From Oxalobacteraceae bacterium (GTDB lineage Bacteria > Pseudomonadota > Gammaproteobacteria > Burkholderiales > Burkholderiaceae_D): a stretch of DNA of 12,735 nucleotides. Numbering within the stretch: position 1 is the stretch's first letter; the number at the start of each line of letters is the position of its first letter. This document shows positions 1 to 6,011 of this stretch, piece after piece. Below the pieces are notes generated by a model, which searched no databases, was not told the DNA's origin, and worked only from the letters and a program-made list of their open reading frames with translations. A program made the translations under genes and the position numbers. The stretch lies in contig JAIXQV010000057.1 of assembly GCA_027485535.1 (NCBI GenBank), forward strand, positions 1 through 12,735, in the 5' to 3' direction.

Positions 1-31
1 CGATCGTGCGCTCTTTATCGAGCAGTGCCAT
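1..31 (-). CDS. 5' end of a divergent gene, possibly an OFA-type MFS transporter (partial)
   Basis: Only the first ten codons lie in the window. The minus strand has a perfect ribosome binding site AGGAGG (36-41) four bases before an ATG whose reading frame gives MALLDKERTI and runs off the edge. The strong site and start context make a real gene start very likely. The peptide resembles, from memory, the N-terminus of oxalate/formate-antiporter-family MFS transporters that often sit beside this type of molybdenum regulator and formate dehydrogenase genes in Burkholderiales. That identity is inference from ten residues and gene context. The existence of the gene is much better supported than its function. 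Confidence 0.6.
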   Translation of the reverse strand, partial: MALLDKERTI

Positions 32-159
32 GTTTCCTCCTGTGGGGCCGCCCAGTGGGCGACGTCGGTCTTTCGAGTTGTTATATTGAGCTTGGTGCCG
101 AAGGCGGCGCTCATCCTGACAGGGTACATTCTACGTTGCAATATGCTATGGTGGACATA
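32..159. promoter_or_regulatory. Divergent control region between the partial gene and the ModE-type regulator
   Basis: This 128-base spacer must carry both promoters. Toward the regulator, CTGACA (117-122) and CAATAT (139-144), 16 bases apart, are a possible -35/-10 pair. Toward the partial gene, the reverse strand shows TATAAC near 78-84 with no good -35. The segment GTTATAT (77-83) matches part of one half of the ModE operator (ATCGNTATATA), but no second half is visible, so an operator claim is weak. A CGCCC-AGT-GGGCG hairpin (49-61) lies in the leader of the minus-strand gene just ahead of its ribosome binding site. All promoter calls are by eye. Confidence 0.4.
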
Positions 160-1251
160 ATGTTCAAGGTCCGAATCAACCCGCATTGGGAAATCACACG
201 TGGTAACGGCGAACCGCTCGACACCGCGGTTTTACTTTCGCTGCTGCGCGCCATCGACGAGACAGGCTCGATTGCGCGTGCCGCGCAAACCGTTGGCCTG
301 TCTTATCGCTACGCATGGGGCTTGCTCCGCGATGCGGAAGAATTGTTCGGCAATAGTTTGATGACCACCGGACGTGGGCGCGGTACTCAACTATCCCCGC
401 TGGCAGAAAAACTGATCTGGGCCGACCGCCGCGTCGCCGCCCGCCTTTCGCCCACCTTGGATAGCCTCGCCTCAGAGCTTGAGACCGAACTCGGCAAAAC
501 CGTTGGTGCTGCACCGGCGATGATTCGCCTCGATGCCAGCCATGGCTTTGCGGTGGCGGCGTTTCTCCGGCAAGCAACTGAATCCGGATTGCCGATTGAT
601 CTGCGCTACCGCAACAGTACCGATGCTGTGGCTGCGTTATCGCGAGGCGAATCGGATTTAGCGGGTTTTCATGTGCCAACGGGTGAGTTCGAGGCGCCAT
701 CTGCCGAGCGCTTCGGCAAGTGGTTAGATGCGCGTACCCACCGGCTGATCCATCTTGCTCACCGCGAGCAAGGCTTGTTCGTGAATACCGGCAACCCGCT
801 GGGTATTCAAGGTTTGTCAGATTTGTCGCGTTCTGATGTTCGCTTTGTGAATCGGCAAGTGGGCTCAGGTACACGCATGCTGCTCGAGCTGATGCTGGAA
901 AAATTAGCGATACCACCCACCGCCATCAACGGCTTTGAAAATACCGAGTTCACGCACTCGGCAGTCGCGGCATTTATCGCCAGCGGCATGGCGGATGTCG
1001 GCTTTGGTGTGCAAACGGCGGCAGAGCGATTCAAGTTAGATTTCATACCACTCGCGCGCGAACGCTACTTTTTAGCGGTCGATGCAGAGTCGCTGGATCA
1101 ACCTGGCATGCGTCAGGTGATTGATGTGGTGCGCTCGGCAAGTTTCCGCGACGCTGTGCATCAACTCGCTGGCTATGATGCCACCGACACGGGCGAGATA
1201 CTGACGCTGTCGCAAGCATTCAGCGCAGCACCACGCAAGCAAGCCGCTTGA
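160..1251 (+). CDS. ModE-type HTH regulator with a PBP-like ligand-binding domain
   Basis: Predicted cytoplasmic transcription factor of about 363 residues. Residues 18-80 form a winged HTH of the ModE/LysR type (LLRAIDETGSIARAAQTVGL, then SYRYAWGLLRDAE and the GRGRGTQLSPLA wing). From about residue 125 to 340 there is a periplasmic-binding-protein-like domain with NRQVGSGTR near 230-238 and HSAVAAFIASGMADVGFG. No TOBE (molybdate) domain is present, which separates it from classical ModE. Family members are linked to molybdate, tungstate or molybdenum-cofactor genes, and mobA directly downstream fits that. The open frame extends up to position 25, but ATG 160 is preferred: GGTGGA lies 4 bases before it, and family proteins start a few residues before the motif V-x-I-x-P-x-W. 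The ligand and target genes are inferred. Confidence 0.88.
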   Translation: MFKVRINPHWEITRGNGEPLDTAVLLSLLRAIDETGSIARAAQTVGLSYRYAWGLLRDAEELFGNSLMTTGRGRGTQLSPLAEKLIWADRRVAARLSPTLDSLASELETELGKTVGAAPAMIRLDASHGFAVAAFLRQATESGLPIDLRYRNSTDAVAALSRGESDLAGFHVPTGEFEAPSAERFGKWLDARTHRLIHLAHREQGLFVNTGNPLGIQGLSDLSRSDVRFVNRQVGSGTRMLLELMLEKLAIPPTAINGFENTEFTHSAVAAFIASGMADVGFGVQTAAERFKLDFIPLARERYFLAVDAESLDQPGMRQVIDVVRSASFRDAVHQLAGYDATDTGEILTLSQAFSAAPRKQAA

Positions 1252-1265
1252 GTTCATTGAACTCA
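1249..1265. promoter_or_regulatory. Perfect inverted repeat over the regulator's stop codon
   Basis: TGAGTTC-ATT-GAACTCA is a perfect 7-base inverted repeat with a 3-base loop, and its first three bases are the stop codon of the regulator gene. A further direct copy of TGAGTTC occurs at 1321-1327, just before the mobA start. No T-run follows directly, so it is not a standard intrinsic terminator. It could be an attenuating hairpin or a protein-binding palindrome between the regulator and mobA. The spacer 1252-1333 shows no other clear signal. Confidence 0.4.
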
Positions 1266-1333
1266 TAGAAGCTTTTGCACTGATTCACCTTGGCTACCAA
1301 CTTGCGCTCAGTGGTCGACGTGAGTTCCTTCAC

Positions 1334-1969
1334 TTGATTAATCCCTTGGCAATCTCTCCCATCACTATCACCGCAGTCATACTCGCCGGCGGCATGGGGC
1401 GCCGCATGGGTGGTGTGGATAAAGGCCTGCAACTGATTCATGGACAGCCGATGGTGCAACATGTACTTCATCGCGTGCAGCCTCAGGTGGGTAAGGTGTT
1501 GATTAACGCCAATCGTCATCTCGATGACTATCAAAGCTTCGGTGTGCCGATCTGTAGCGACAGCATCAGCGGTTATGCCGGACCCTTGGCAGGCATACAC
1601 GCGGCGCTGCTGCACACCGATACACCTTATCTGGTCAGTGTGCCTTGTGATTCACCGCTACTACCGAACGACTTGGTATCGCGCTTGTCTGTGGCGATGC
1701 GTGAGCACAATGCCGATGCGGCTGTCGTGGTGACTGGCAACGGCGAGCAACGACAACGTCATCCGGTGTTTCTCTTGTTGAAGTCTGATGTGCGAAGCTC
1801 GCTGGAACACTATCTGGATAACGGTGGACGCAAGGTCGATGATTGGCTTGCAAGCCTGAATTGTGTGGATGTGCCGTTCGATGATGAAACGGCGTTCATC
1901 AATGTAAATACGCCTGAAGATATTCAAGCGCTAACAACAACGACTGGATCCCGGCCTGCGCCGGGATGA
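1334..1969 (+). CDS. mobA: Molybdenum cofactor guanylyltransferase MobA
   Basis: Cytoplasmic enzyme that transfers GMP from GTP to molybdenum-molybdopterin, giving the guanine dinucleotide cofactor used by DMSO-reductase-family enzymes such as formate dehydrogenase and nitrate reductase. At 211 residues it has normal length. The nucleotide-binding signature LAGGMGRRMGGVDKGL covers residues 17-32, GPLAGI lies at 83-88, the metal-binding PCDSP at 104-108 and NTPED at 192-196. No ATG precedes the signature, so a TTG start is likely: TTG 1334 or TTG 1346, neither with a clear ribosome binding site. The last eight residues (from 204) and the TGA stop are encoded by a dispersed hairpin repeat, so the native tail was probably replaced or extended. 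It follows the ModE-type regulator by 82 bases, probably in one unit. Confidence 0.93.
   Translation: MINPLAISPITITAVILAGGMGRRMGGVDKGLQLIHGQPMVQHVLHRVQPQVGKVLINANRHLDDYQSFGVPICSDSISGYAGPLAGIHAALLHTDTPYLVSVPCDSPLLPNDLVSRLSVAMREHNADAAVVVTGNGEQRQRHPVFLLLKSDVRSSLEHYLDNGGRKVDDWLASLNCVDVPFDDETAFINVNTPEDIQALTTTTGSRPAPG
1945..1969. repeat. Hairpin repeat, copy 1 (3' end of mobA)
   Basis: The perfect stem ATCCCGGC (1948-1955) / GCCGGGAT (1960-1967) with a CTGC loop is preceded by TGG. The sequence is like the short palindromic repeats found in many copies in proteobacterial genomes (comparable in form to Neisseria dRS3). It supplies the last codons and stop of mobA. Similarity with copy 2 continues for about 25 bases beyond the hairpin (AGTAGAT...TTCTA), so the two units form a diverged tandem pair about 58 bases apart. 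Confidence 0.75.
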
Positions 1970-2005
1970 AGGTTTGAGTAGATAGCTTCTAACCGCGCAA
2001 TTACC

Positions 2006-2029
2006 GAATCTCGACCTGCGCCGGGATGA
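2006..2029. repeat. Hairpin repeat, copy 2 (3' end of the XRE-like gene)
   Basis: ATCTCGAC (2008-2015) and GCCGGGAT (2020-2027) flank the same CTGC loop as copy 1. The right arm is identical to copy 1. The left arm has two changes, one of them kept as a G-U wobble in RNA. Downstream bases 2039-2054 match the flank of copy 1 (AGTAGAT-G-TTCTA), and the minus-strand gene's stop codon (2050-2052) lies in that flank. Confidence 0.65.
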
Positions 2030-2049
2030 CGTTCGCCAGTAGATGGGTT

Positions 2050-2418
2050 CTAGCTAAGCGACTTCGGCTTGAAGTGTTTATCGCTGATGCGAAACTTTTG
2101 GCGTCGATCCCCCATCAGCAGCCGCAACTCCTGAATCGATAGCGCACTCACCTCGTGCATACGAATCAATAGCGAGGCCGTGACGGGTAATCGTCGATGT
2201 CGAATTTTGCTGATCACCGGTGGGGATACCTCCAGTGCGCGCGATAAGGCGGCATCATTTTTCAGATTCAGCCGCTCGATTAAGGTCGCGAGCAAATGGT
2301 CTGGATCATAGCGCTGAGCGGGCTGTGTGGTAGCGGGCTGTCCAGTTTGTGGCTGAGCGGAAGGTGACTGCGTAGTATGTGGCTGCATGGCATGGGTGAG
2401 CAGAAGATGAGAACGCAT
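2050..2418 (-). CDS. Small XRE-like helix-turn-helix DNA-binding protein
   Basis: A 122-residue protein from ATG 2418, or 133 from GTG 2451. ATG 2418 is preferred because AGGG lies five bases upstream. The N-terminal 35 or so residues are a Gln/Pro/Thr-rich, probably disordered stretch encoded partly by 15-base repeats. The C-terminal part holds a lambda-repressor/YdaS-like HTH: LLATLIERLNLKNDAALSRA, then LEVSPPVISKIRHRRLPV, followed by LLIRMHEVSALSIQELRLLMGDRR. Such stand-alone HTH proteins are common in Burkholderiales, but I know of no assigned role. No partner toxin gene is visible, so an antitoxin role is not supported. It is convergent with mobA, and its stop lies in the flank of a hairpin repeat. 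Confidence 0.75.
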   Translation of the reverse strand: MRSHLLLTHAMQPHTTQSPSAQPQTGQPATTQPAQRYDPDHLLATLIERLNLKNDAALSRALEVSPPVISKIRHRRLPVTASLLIRMHEVSALSIQELRLLMGDRRQKFRISDKHFKPKSLS

Positions 2419-2451
2419 TCTGACCCTACACGCCCTCGCCGCATTGTCCAC

Positions 2452-2574
2452 TCACAACTGCGACTGCCCATACGTCTGTGCGACGGCAATCTTGGGCTTG
2501 TGCCCCTCCACTTGCGTGTTGTCTAATTTCACGCCACGGCAGAAAAGCGCTTTGTAGTCATTCTTGATAGCCAC
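2452..2574 (-). CDS. Unassigned 40-residue reading frame upstream of the XRE-like gene (gene or remnant)
   Basis: On the minus strand a GTG at 2574 opens a frame that reads VAIKNDYKALFCRGVKLDNT and continues to a TGA at 2452-2454. The TGA is followed at once by the alternative GTG start (2451) of the XRE-like gene. In-frame TAA-TAG stops lie just ahead of the GTG, and there is no clear ribosome binding site. The composition is protein-like and hydrophilic, with one cysteine. I do not recognise the family. It may be a small gene coupled to the next one, the surviving C-terminus of a decayed gene, or chance. It fills most of the otherwise empty gap 2452-2600. Confidence 0.22.
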   Translation of the reverse strand: MAIKNDYKALFCRGVKLDNTQVEGHKPKIAVAQTYGQSQL

Positions 2575-2600
2575 GCACGTCTATTACCGAAGTCAAAAAA

Positions 2601-3077
2601 CTAGCGAGCATCCTCTGGGAGTGGCAAAGCGGTTTTATATTTCACCTGCTTGAGCGCGAAGCTAGATTTGATGTTCTTGATCCCGGGAATGCGCGTTAGA
2701 TTTTCGAGAATGAATTTCTCTAACGCCTGCAAGTCCGGCACGACGATGCGCAGCAGGTAATCCTCATCACCCGTCATCAGGTACACCTCCATCACTTCAT
2801 CGAAGTGACTCACCGCCTGCTCGAATCGTTCGAGCGCCTGCGCCTCCTGCTTCTCAAGCGCCACGCGCACGAACACATTCACCTTGAGCCCAAGCGTGAG
2901 CGGGTCTACCAGGGCGACATAGCGCGAGATCACCCCTTCGCTCTCCAGCCGCTTAACGCGCGCCAGCGTAGGCGACGGCGACAGCTGAACATTGCCCGCC
3001 AATTCGACATTGGTCAGGCTGGCATCCTGCTGCAACTGCCTGAGAATACGAAGATCTGTACTATCGATGTTTGACAT
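2601..3077 (-). CDS. Lrp/AsnC-family transcriptional regulator
   Basis: Regulator of 158 residues, the normal length for the family. Residues 4-60 form the AsnC-type HTH (STDLRILRQLQQDASLTNVE, with recognition helix near SPSPTLARVKRLE), and residues 65-145 the RAM/effector domain with the MTGDEDYLLRI core at 101-111. Such proteins form octamers that bind amino acids and wrap DNA. It is divergent from the E1 gene, an arrangement known for the mdeR-mdeB region of Pseudomonas putida, where an Lrp-type protein controls alpha-ketobutyrate metabolism from methionine. A strong Lrp-like palindrome lies 29 bases before its start, so control of E1 and of itself is likely. No good ribosome binding site precedes ATG 3077. 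The effector is not known from sequence. Confidence 0.92.
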   Translation of the reverse strand: MSNIDSTDLRILRQLQQDASLTNVELAGNVQLSPSPTLARVKRLESEGVISRYVALVDPLTLGLKVNVFVRVALEKQEAQALERFEQAVSHFDEVMEVYLMTGDEDYLLRIVVPDLQALEKFILENLTRIPGIKNIKSSFALKQVKYKTALPLPEDAR

Positions 3078-3100
3078 ATTTATATACCGTTTAATTCTTA

Positions 3101-3125
3101 TAAATCAGCATTTTATGCTGTTTTA
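3101..3125. promoter_or_regulatory. Lrp-type operator (strong site)
   Basis: The core CAGCATTTTATGCTG (3106-3120) matches the classical Lrp consensus YAGHAWATTWTDCTR at 14 of 15 positions. It is a perfect palindrome of 6-3-6. The symmetry continues outward: TAAA at 3101-3104 pairs with TTTA at 3122-3125, with one mismatched pair between. It lies between the start of the Lrp gene and a TTGACA at 3134-3139 facing E1. This is the natural binding site for the adjacent regulator. Confidence 0.8.
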
Positions 3126-3133
3126 GTGAGCTT

Positions 3134-3163
3134 TTGACAAATTTTCAGCAGCACATTCTGCGG
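3134..3163 (+). promoter_or_regulatory. Candidate -35 element and second, weaker Lrp-like site
   Basis: TTGACA (3134-3139) is a consensus -35 hexamer, but no good -10 lies 16-18 bases on, which would suit an activator-dependent promoter for E1. CAGCACATTCTGCGG (3149-3163) matches the Lrp consensus at 12 of 15 positions. Its centre is 43 bases from that of the strong site, close to four helical turns, as expected for an Lrp octamer binding one DNA face. Assigned by eye. Confidence 0.45.
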
Positions 3164-3275
3164 CACAACCGTTAAGCTTTCGACATGTAAAGCCTCGAAC
3201 AAGCTACGCATCAATGAAGGATGTGTGTGCTGGCGCCAAGGCCACCCCGCTACCACCCTTACCGATTGCACCTCT

Positions 3276-5963
3276 ATGGACATGACCGCACCCGAGCATC
3301 TGCTACGACCCACCGACACCGACGCGCAAGAGACCGCCGAGTGGATTGAGGCGCTGAACTCAGTGATCGCCAGCGCCGGCCCGGAGCGCGCTCGTTTCTT
3401 GTTGTCGCAACTCGCCTCATCGGCGCGTGCCGCTGGCTTGAACTGGCGCGACGCGCGCATCACGCCCTACATCAACACGATTCGGCCGCAGGATGAGCCG
3501 CCCTACCCCGGCGGCGGCGATGCCATCGCTATCGAAGAACGACTCGCCGGCATCCTGCGCTGGAATGCGCTGGCGATGGTAGTGCGCGCCAATCGTGCCT
3601 ATGGCGAACTCGGTGGACATATCGCAAGCTATGCCTCTGCGGCTGATCTGTTTGAAGTCGGTTTCAATCATTTCTTCCGCGCACGCAGCACAGACTTCGC
3701 GGGTGACCTGATCTACTTTCAGCCACACTCCGCACCCGGCATTTATGCCCGCGCTTATCTCGAGGGCAGGCTCGATGAAAACAATCTTGCTCACTACCGC
3801 CAAGAGATCGCGGCGGCAGCAAGCGGCACGCAAGGCCTGTCGTCCTACCCGCACCCCTGGTTGATGCCGGAGTTCTGGCAGTTTCCTACCGGTTCCATGG
3901 GCATCGGCCCGATCAGTTCAATTTATCAGGCGCGCTTCATGCGCTATCTCGAGCATCGCGGCTTGTTGGCCACGCAAGCACGCAAAGTGTGGGGTGTGTT
4001 CGGCGATGGCGAGATGGATGAACCCGAGTCACTCGCCGCACTATCGCTCGCCGCGCGAGAAAAACTCGACAATCTGGTGTTTGTCATCAATTGCAACCTG
4101 CAACGTCTCGACGGCCCGGTACGAGGCAATAGTCATATTGTCGATGAGTTAGAGACCTTATTCGGCGGCGCTGGCTGGCATGTCATCAAGCTACTGTGGG
4201 GCTCAGACTGGGACCCGCTATTTGCCCGTGACACGAATGGCGAACTGTCTGATGCACTAAGTCAGACGGTGGACGGGCAGTTGCAGACCTTCGCGGCGAA
4301 TGACGGCGCGTTTAACCGAGAGCATTTCTTTGGGCAATCGCCCGCCCTAAAAGCATTCGGCGATCTGCTGACGGATGAAGAGATCGATCGCTTGAAGCGC
4401 GGTGGCCATGACCTGAAAAAAATCTATGCCGCCTACCATGCGGCCACCCAGCAGCGTGGGCGGCCAGTCGTGATTCTCGCCCAGACCAAGAAGGGCTTTG
4501 GCATGGGAAAAGCCGGACAAGGCCGCATGACAACGCACCAGCAGAAAAAACTCGAGCTGGCTGATTTGATCGAGTTTCGTGACCGCTTTCAACTGCCGCT
4601 GAGCGATGCGCAGGTTGAGCACCTCGAGTTCTACCGACCACCTGCAGATAGTCGCGAGATGCGTCACCTGCACCAGCGCCGTGCTGCGCTGGGTGGCTTT
4701 GTACCGCAGCGAATCGCCAGCAGCAAAACCCTGCCCGTACCTTCCATCGAAAGCTACGCCGCTTTTGCGTTGGAGGCAGATAACAAAGAGATGTCCAGCA
4801 CCATGGCTTTGGTGAGGATGATGGGCGGGTTACTCAAAGACGCTCAACTTGGCAAGCATGTGGTGCCGATTGTCGCCGACGAAGCGCGCACCTTTGGCAT
4901 GGCAAACTTGTTCAGGCAGGTGGGTATCTATTCGGCGCAGGGGCAGCTGTATCAGCCTGAGGATATCGGCTCGATTCTGTATTACCGCGAAGCGAAAGAC
5001 GGACAAATTCTCGAGGAAGGCATTTCCGAGGCGGGTGCGATTTCTTCATGGACTGCCGCTGCTACCAGCTATGCAGTGCATGGCTTGCCGATGCTGCCGT
5101 TTTATATTTACTACTCGATGTTCGGTTTCCAGCGCATCGGTGATTTGATCTGGGCCGCCGCCGACCAACGTGCCCGTGGCTTCCTGATCGGCGCCACCTC
5201 GGGTCGCACCACATTGGGTGGCGAGGGCTTGCAGCATCAAGACGGTAGTAGCCATGTGGTGGCCGCAACCATCCCCAACTGCATTGCTTACGACCCTGCC
5301 TATGCCTATGAACTTGCGGTGATTGTGGATGACGGCATGCGTCGCATGCTGACGCAGCAGGAGGATGTTTTTTACTACATCACCGTCACCAACGAGAATG
5401 AGGCGCAACCCAGCATACCGCCTGAGTCGCGCGAGGGCATCTTGCGAGGCCTGCATAGAATCAAACCATGCGATAAGCCTCAACTGCGTTTGCTCGGCGC
5501 TGGCCCGTTGTTGAAAGAGACGATTGCTGCTGCGGCGCTACTGCAAGAGCGCTTCGGCGTTCAAGCCGAAGTTTGGAGCGTGACTAGTTTTTCTGAACTG
5601 GCTCGTGATGGCGTCGCGTGTGAGCGAGCACGTCGACTGAAACAATCCGATGCACTGCCCTGGATTACGCAACAGCTTGGTGAGTCAAACGCACCGGTGA
5701 TTGCTGTCTCGGATTACGTGCGCACGGTCGCGGAAAGTGTGCGCGCCTACGTACCAGCACCCTATGTCACCTTGGGCACCGATGGTTTTGGCCGTAGTGA
5801 TACACGCGCCGCGTTGCGTGACTTTTTTGAAGTCGATGCACGCTGGATCAGCTATATCGCGCTCACCGAGTTATTTGCAGGGAAAAAAACCGATGTCGAG
5901 TGGCGTGCAATCGCCGACCAACTGGGGCTGGATATCGACAAGGCGATGCCCAGCGCGGTGTGA
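3276..5963 (+). CDS. Homodimeric 2-oxoacid dehydrogenase E1 (AceE/MdeB type)
   Basis: Thiamine-diphosphate enzyme that decarboxylates pyruvate or a related 2-oxoacid and passes the acyl group to lipoyl-E2. About 895 residues, against about 887 for AceE. The thiamine-diphosphate/Mg motif is GDGEMDEPES at about 243-252, followed by NCNLQRLDGPVRGN at about 272-285. The C-terminal domain ends in GTDGFGRSDTRAALRDFFEV. ATG 3276 or 3282 places the N-terminus within 4-6 residues of E. coli AceE. The GTG at 3225 would add 17 residues and has only AAGGA spaced three bases away. No E2 or E3 gene is in the window. With the divergent Lrp gene this resembles MdeB (alpha-ketobutyrate dehydrogenase E1) rather than the aceEF operon form, so substrate choice is inference. 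Confidence 0.92.
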   Translation: MDMTAPEHLLRPTDTDAQETAEWIEALNSVIASAGPERARFLLSQLASSARAAGLNWRDARITPYINTIRPQDEPPYPGGGDAIAIEERLAGILRWNALAMVVRANRAYGELGGHIASYASAADLFEVGFNHFFRARSTDFAGDLIYFQPHSAPGIYARAYLEGRLDENNLAHYRQEIAAAASGTQGLSSYPHPWLMPEFWQFPTGSMGIGPISSIYQARFMRYLEHRGLLATQARKVWGVFGDGEMDEPESLAALSLAAREKLDNLVFVINCNLQRLDGPVRGNSHIVDELETLFGGAGWHVIKLLWGSDWDPLFARDTNGELSDALSQTVDGQLQTFAANDGAFNREHFFGQSPALKAFGDLLTDEEIDRLKRGGHDLKKIYAAYHAATQQRGRPVVILAQTKKGFGMGKAGQGRMTTHQQKKLELADLIEFRDRFQLPLSDAQVEHLEFYRPPADSREMRHLHQRRAALGGFVPQRIASSKTLPVPSIESYAAFALEADNKEMSSTMALVRMMGGLLKDAQLGKHVVPIVADEARTFGMANLFRQVGIYSAQGQLYQPEDIGSILYYREAKDGQILEEGISEAGAISSWTAAATSYAVHGLPMLPFYIYYSMFGFQRIGDLIWAAADQRARGFLIGATSGRTTLGGEGLQHQDGSSHVVAATIPNCIAYDPAYAYELAVIVDDGMRRMLTQQEDVFYYITVTNENEAQPSIPPESREGILRGLHRIKPCDKPQLRLLGAGPLLKETIAAAALLQERFGVQAEVWSVTSFSELARDGVACERARRLKQSDALPWITQQLGESNAPVIAVSDYVRTVAESVRAYVPAPYVTLGTDGFGRSDTRAALRDFFEVDARWISYIALTELFAGKKTDVEWRAIADQLGLDIDKAMPSAV

Positions 5964-6011
5964 TGCCTGTGCCAGCATCACGAAGGTATAAGCATCGTCG
6001 GTCTGGATGCT
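5961..6011. terminator. Two stem-loops in the convergent E1 / CoA-transferase junction
   Basis: TGATGC (5961-5966) / GCATCA (5975-5980) forms a 6-base stem that starts with the E1 stop codon. AGCATC (5991-5996) / GATGCT (6006-6011) forms another that overlaps the CoA-transferase stop (6010-6012). All four arms share GATGC or its complement, so alternative pairings are possible. No T-run follows either stem, so intrinsic termination is uncertain. Confidence 0.35.

Noticed and set aside
194..916. A 240-residue minus-strand open frame opposite the ModE-type regulator
   Set aside because: It lies wholly opposite a gene with clear domains, its translation has no recognisable motif and is Arg/Ser-rich, as expected of a shadow frame in GC-rich DNA.
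1220..1615. A 131-residue minus-strand frame across the regulator-mobA gap
   Set aside because: It overlaps the conserved nucleotide-binding part of mobA on the other strand and has no family resemblance or ribosome binding site.
2050..2574. The small frame and XRE-like gene as a toxin-antitoxin pair
   Set aside because: The first frame has no toxin-like motif and may not be a gene; the HTH protein alone does not support the claim.
2575..2640. T-run just after the Lrp-type gene's stop (minus strand) as an intrinsic terminator
   Set aside because: TTTTTT follows the stop codon, but I could find only a 3-base stem before it, too weak to call.
4312..4673. Overlapping minus-strand frames of about 109 residues opposite the E1 gene
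   Set aside because: The plus strand encodes the E1 without interruption. The minus-strand products look like composition-driven shadows.
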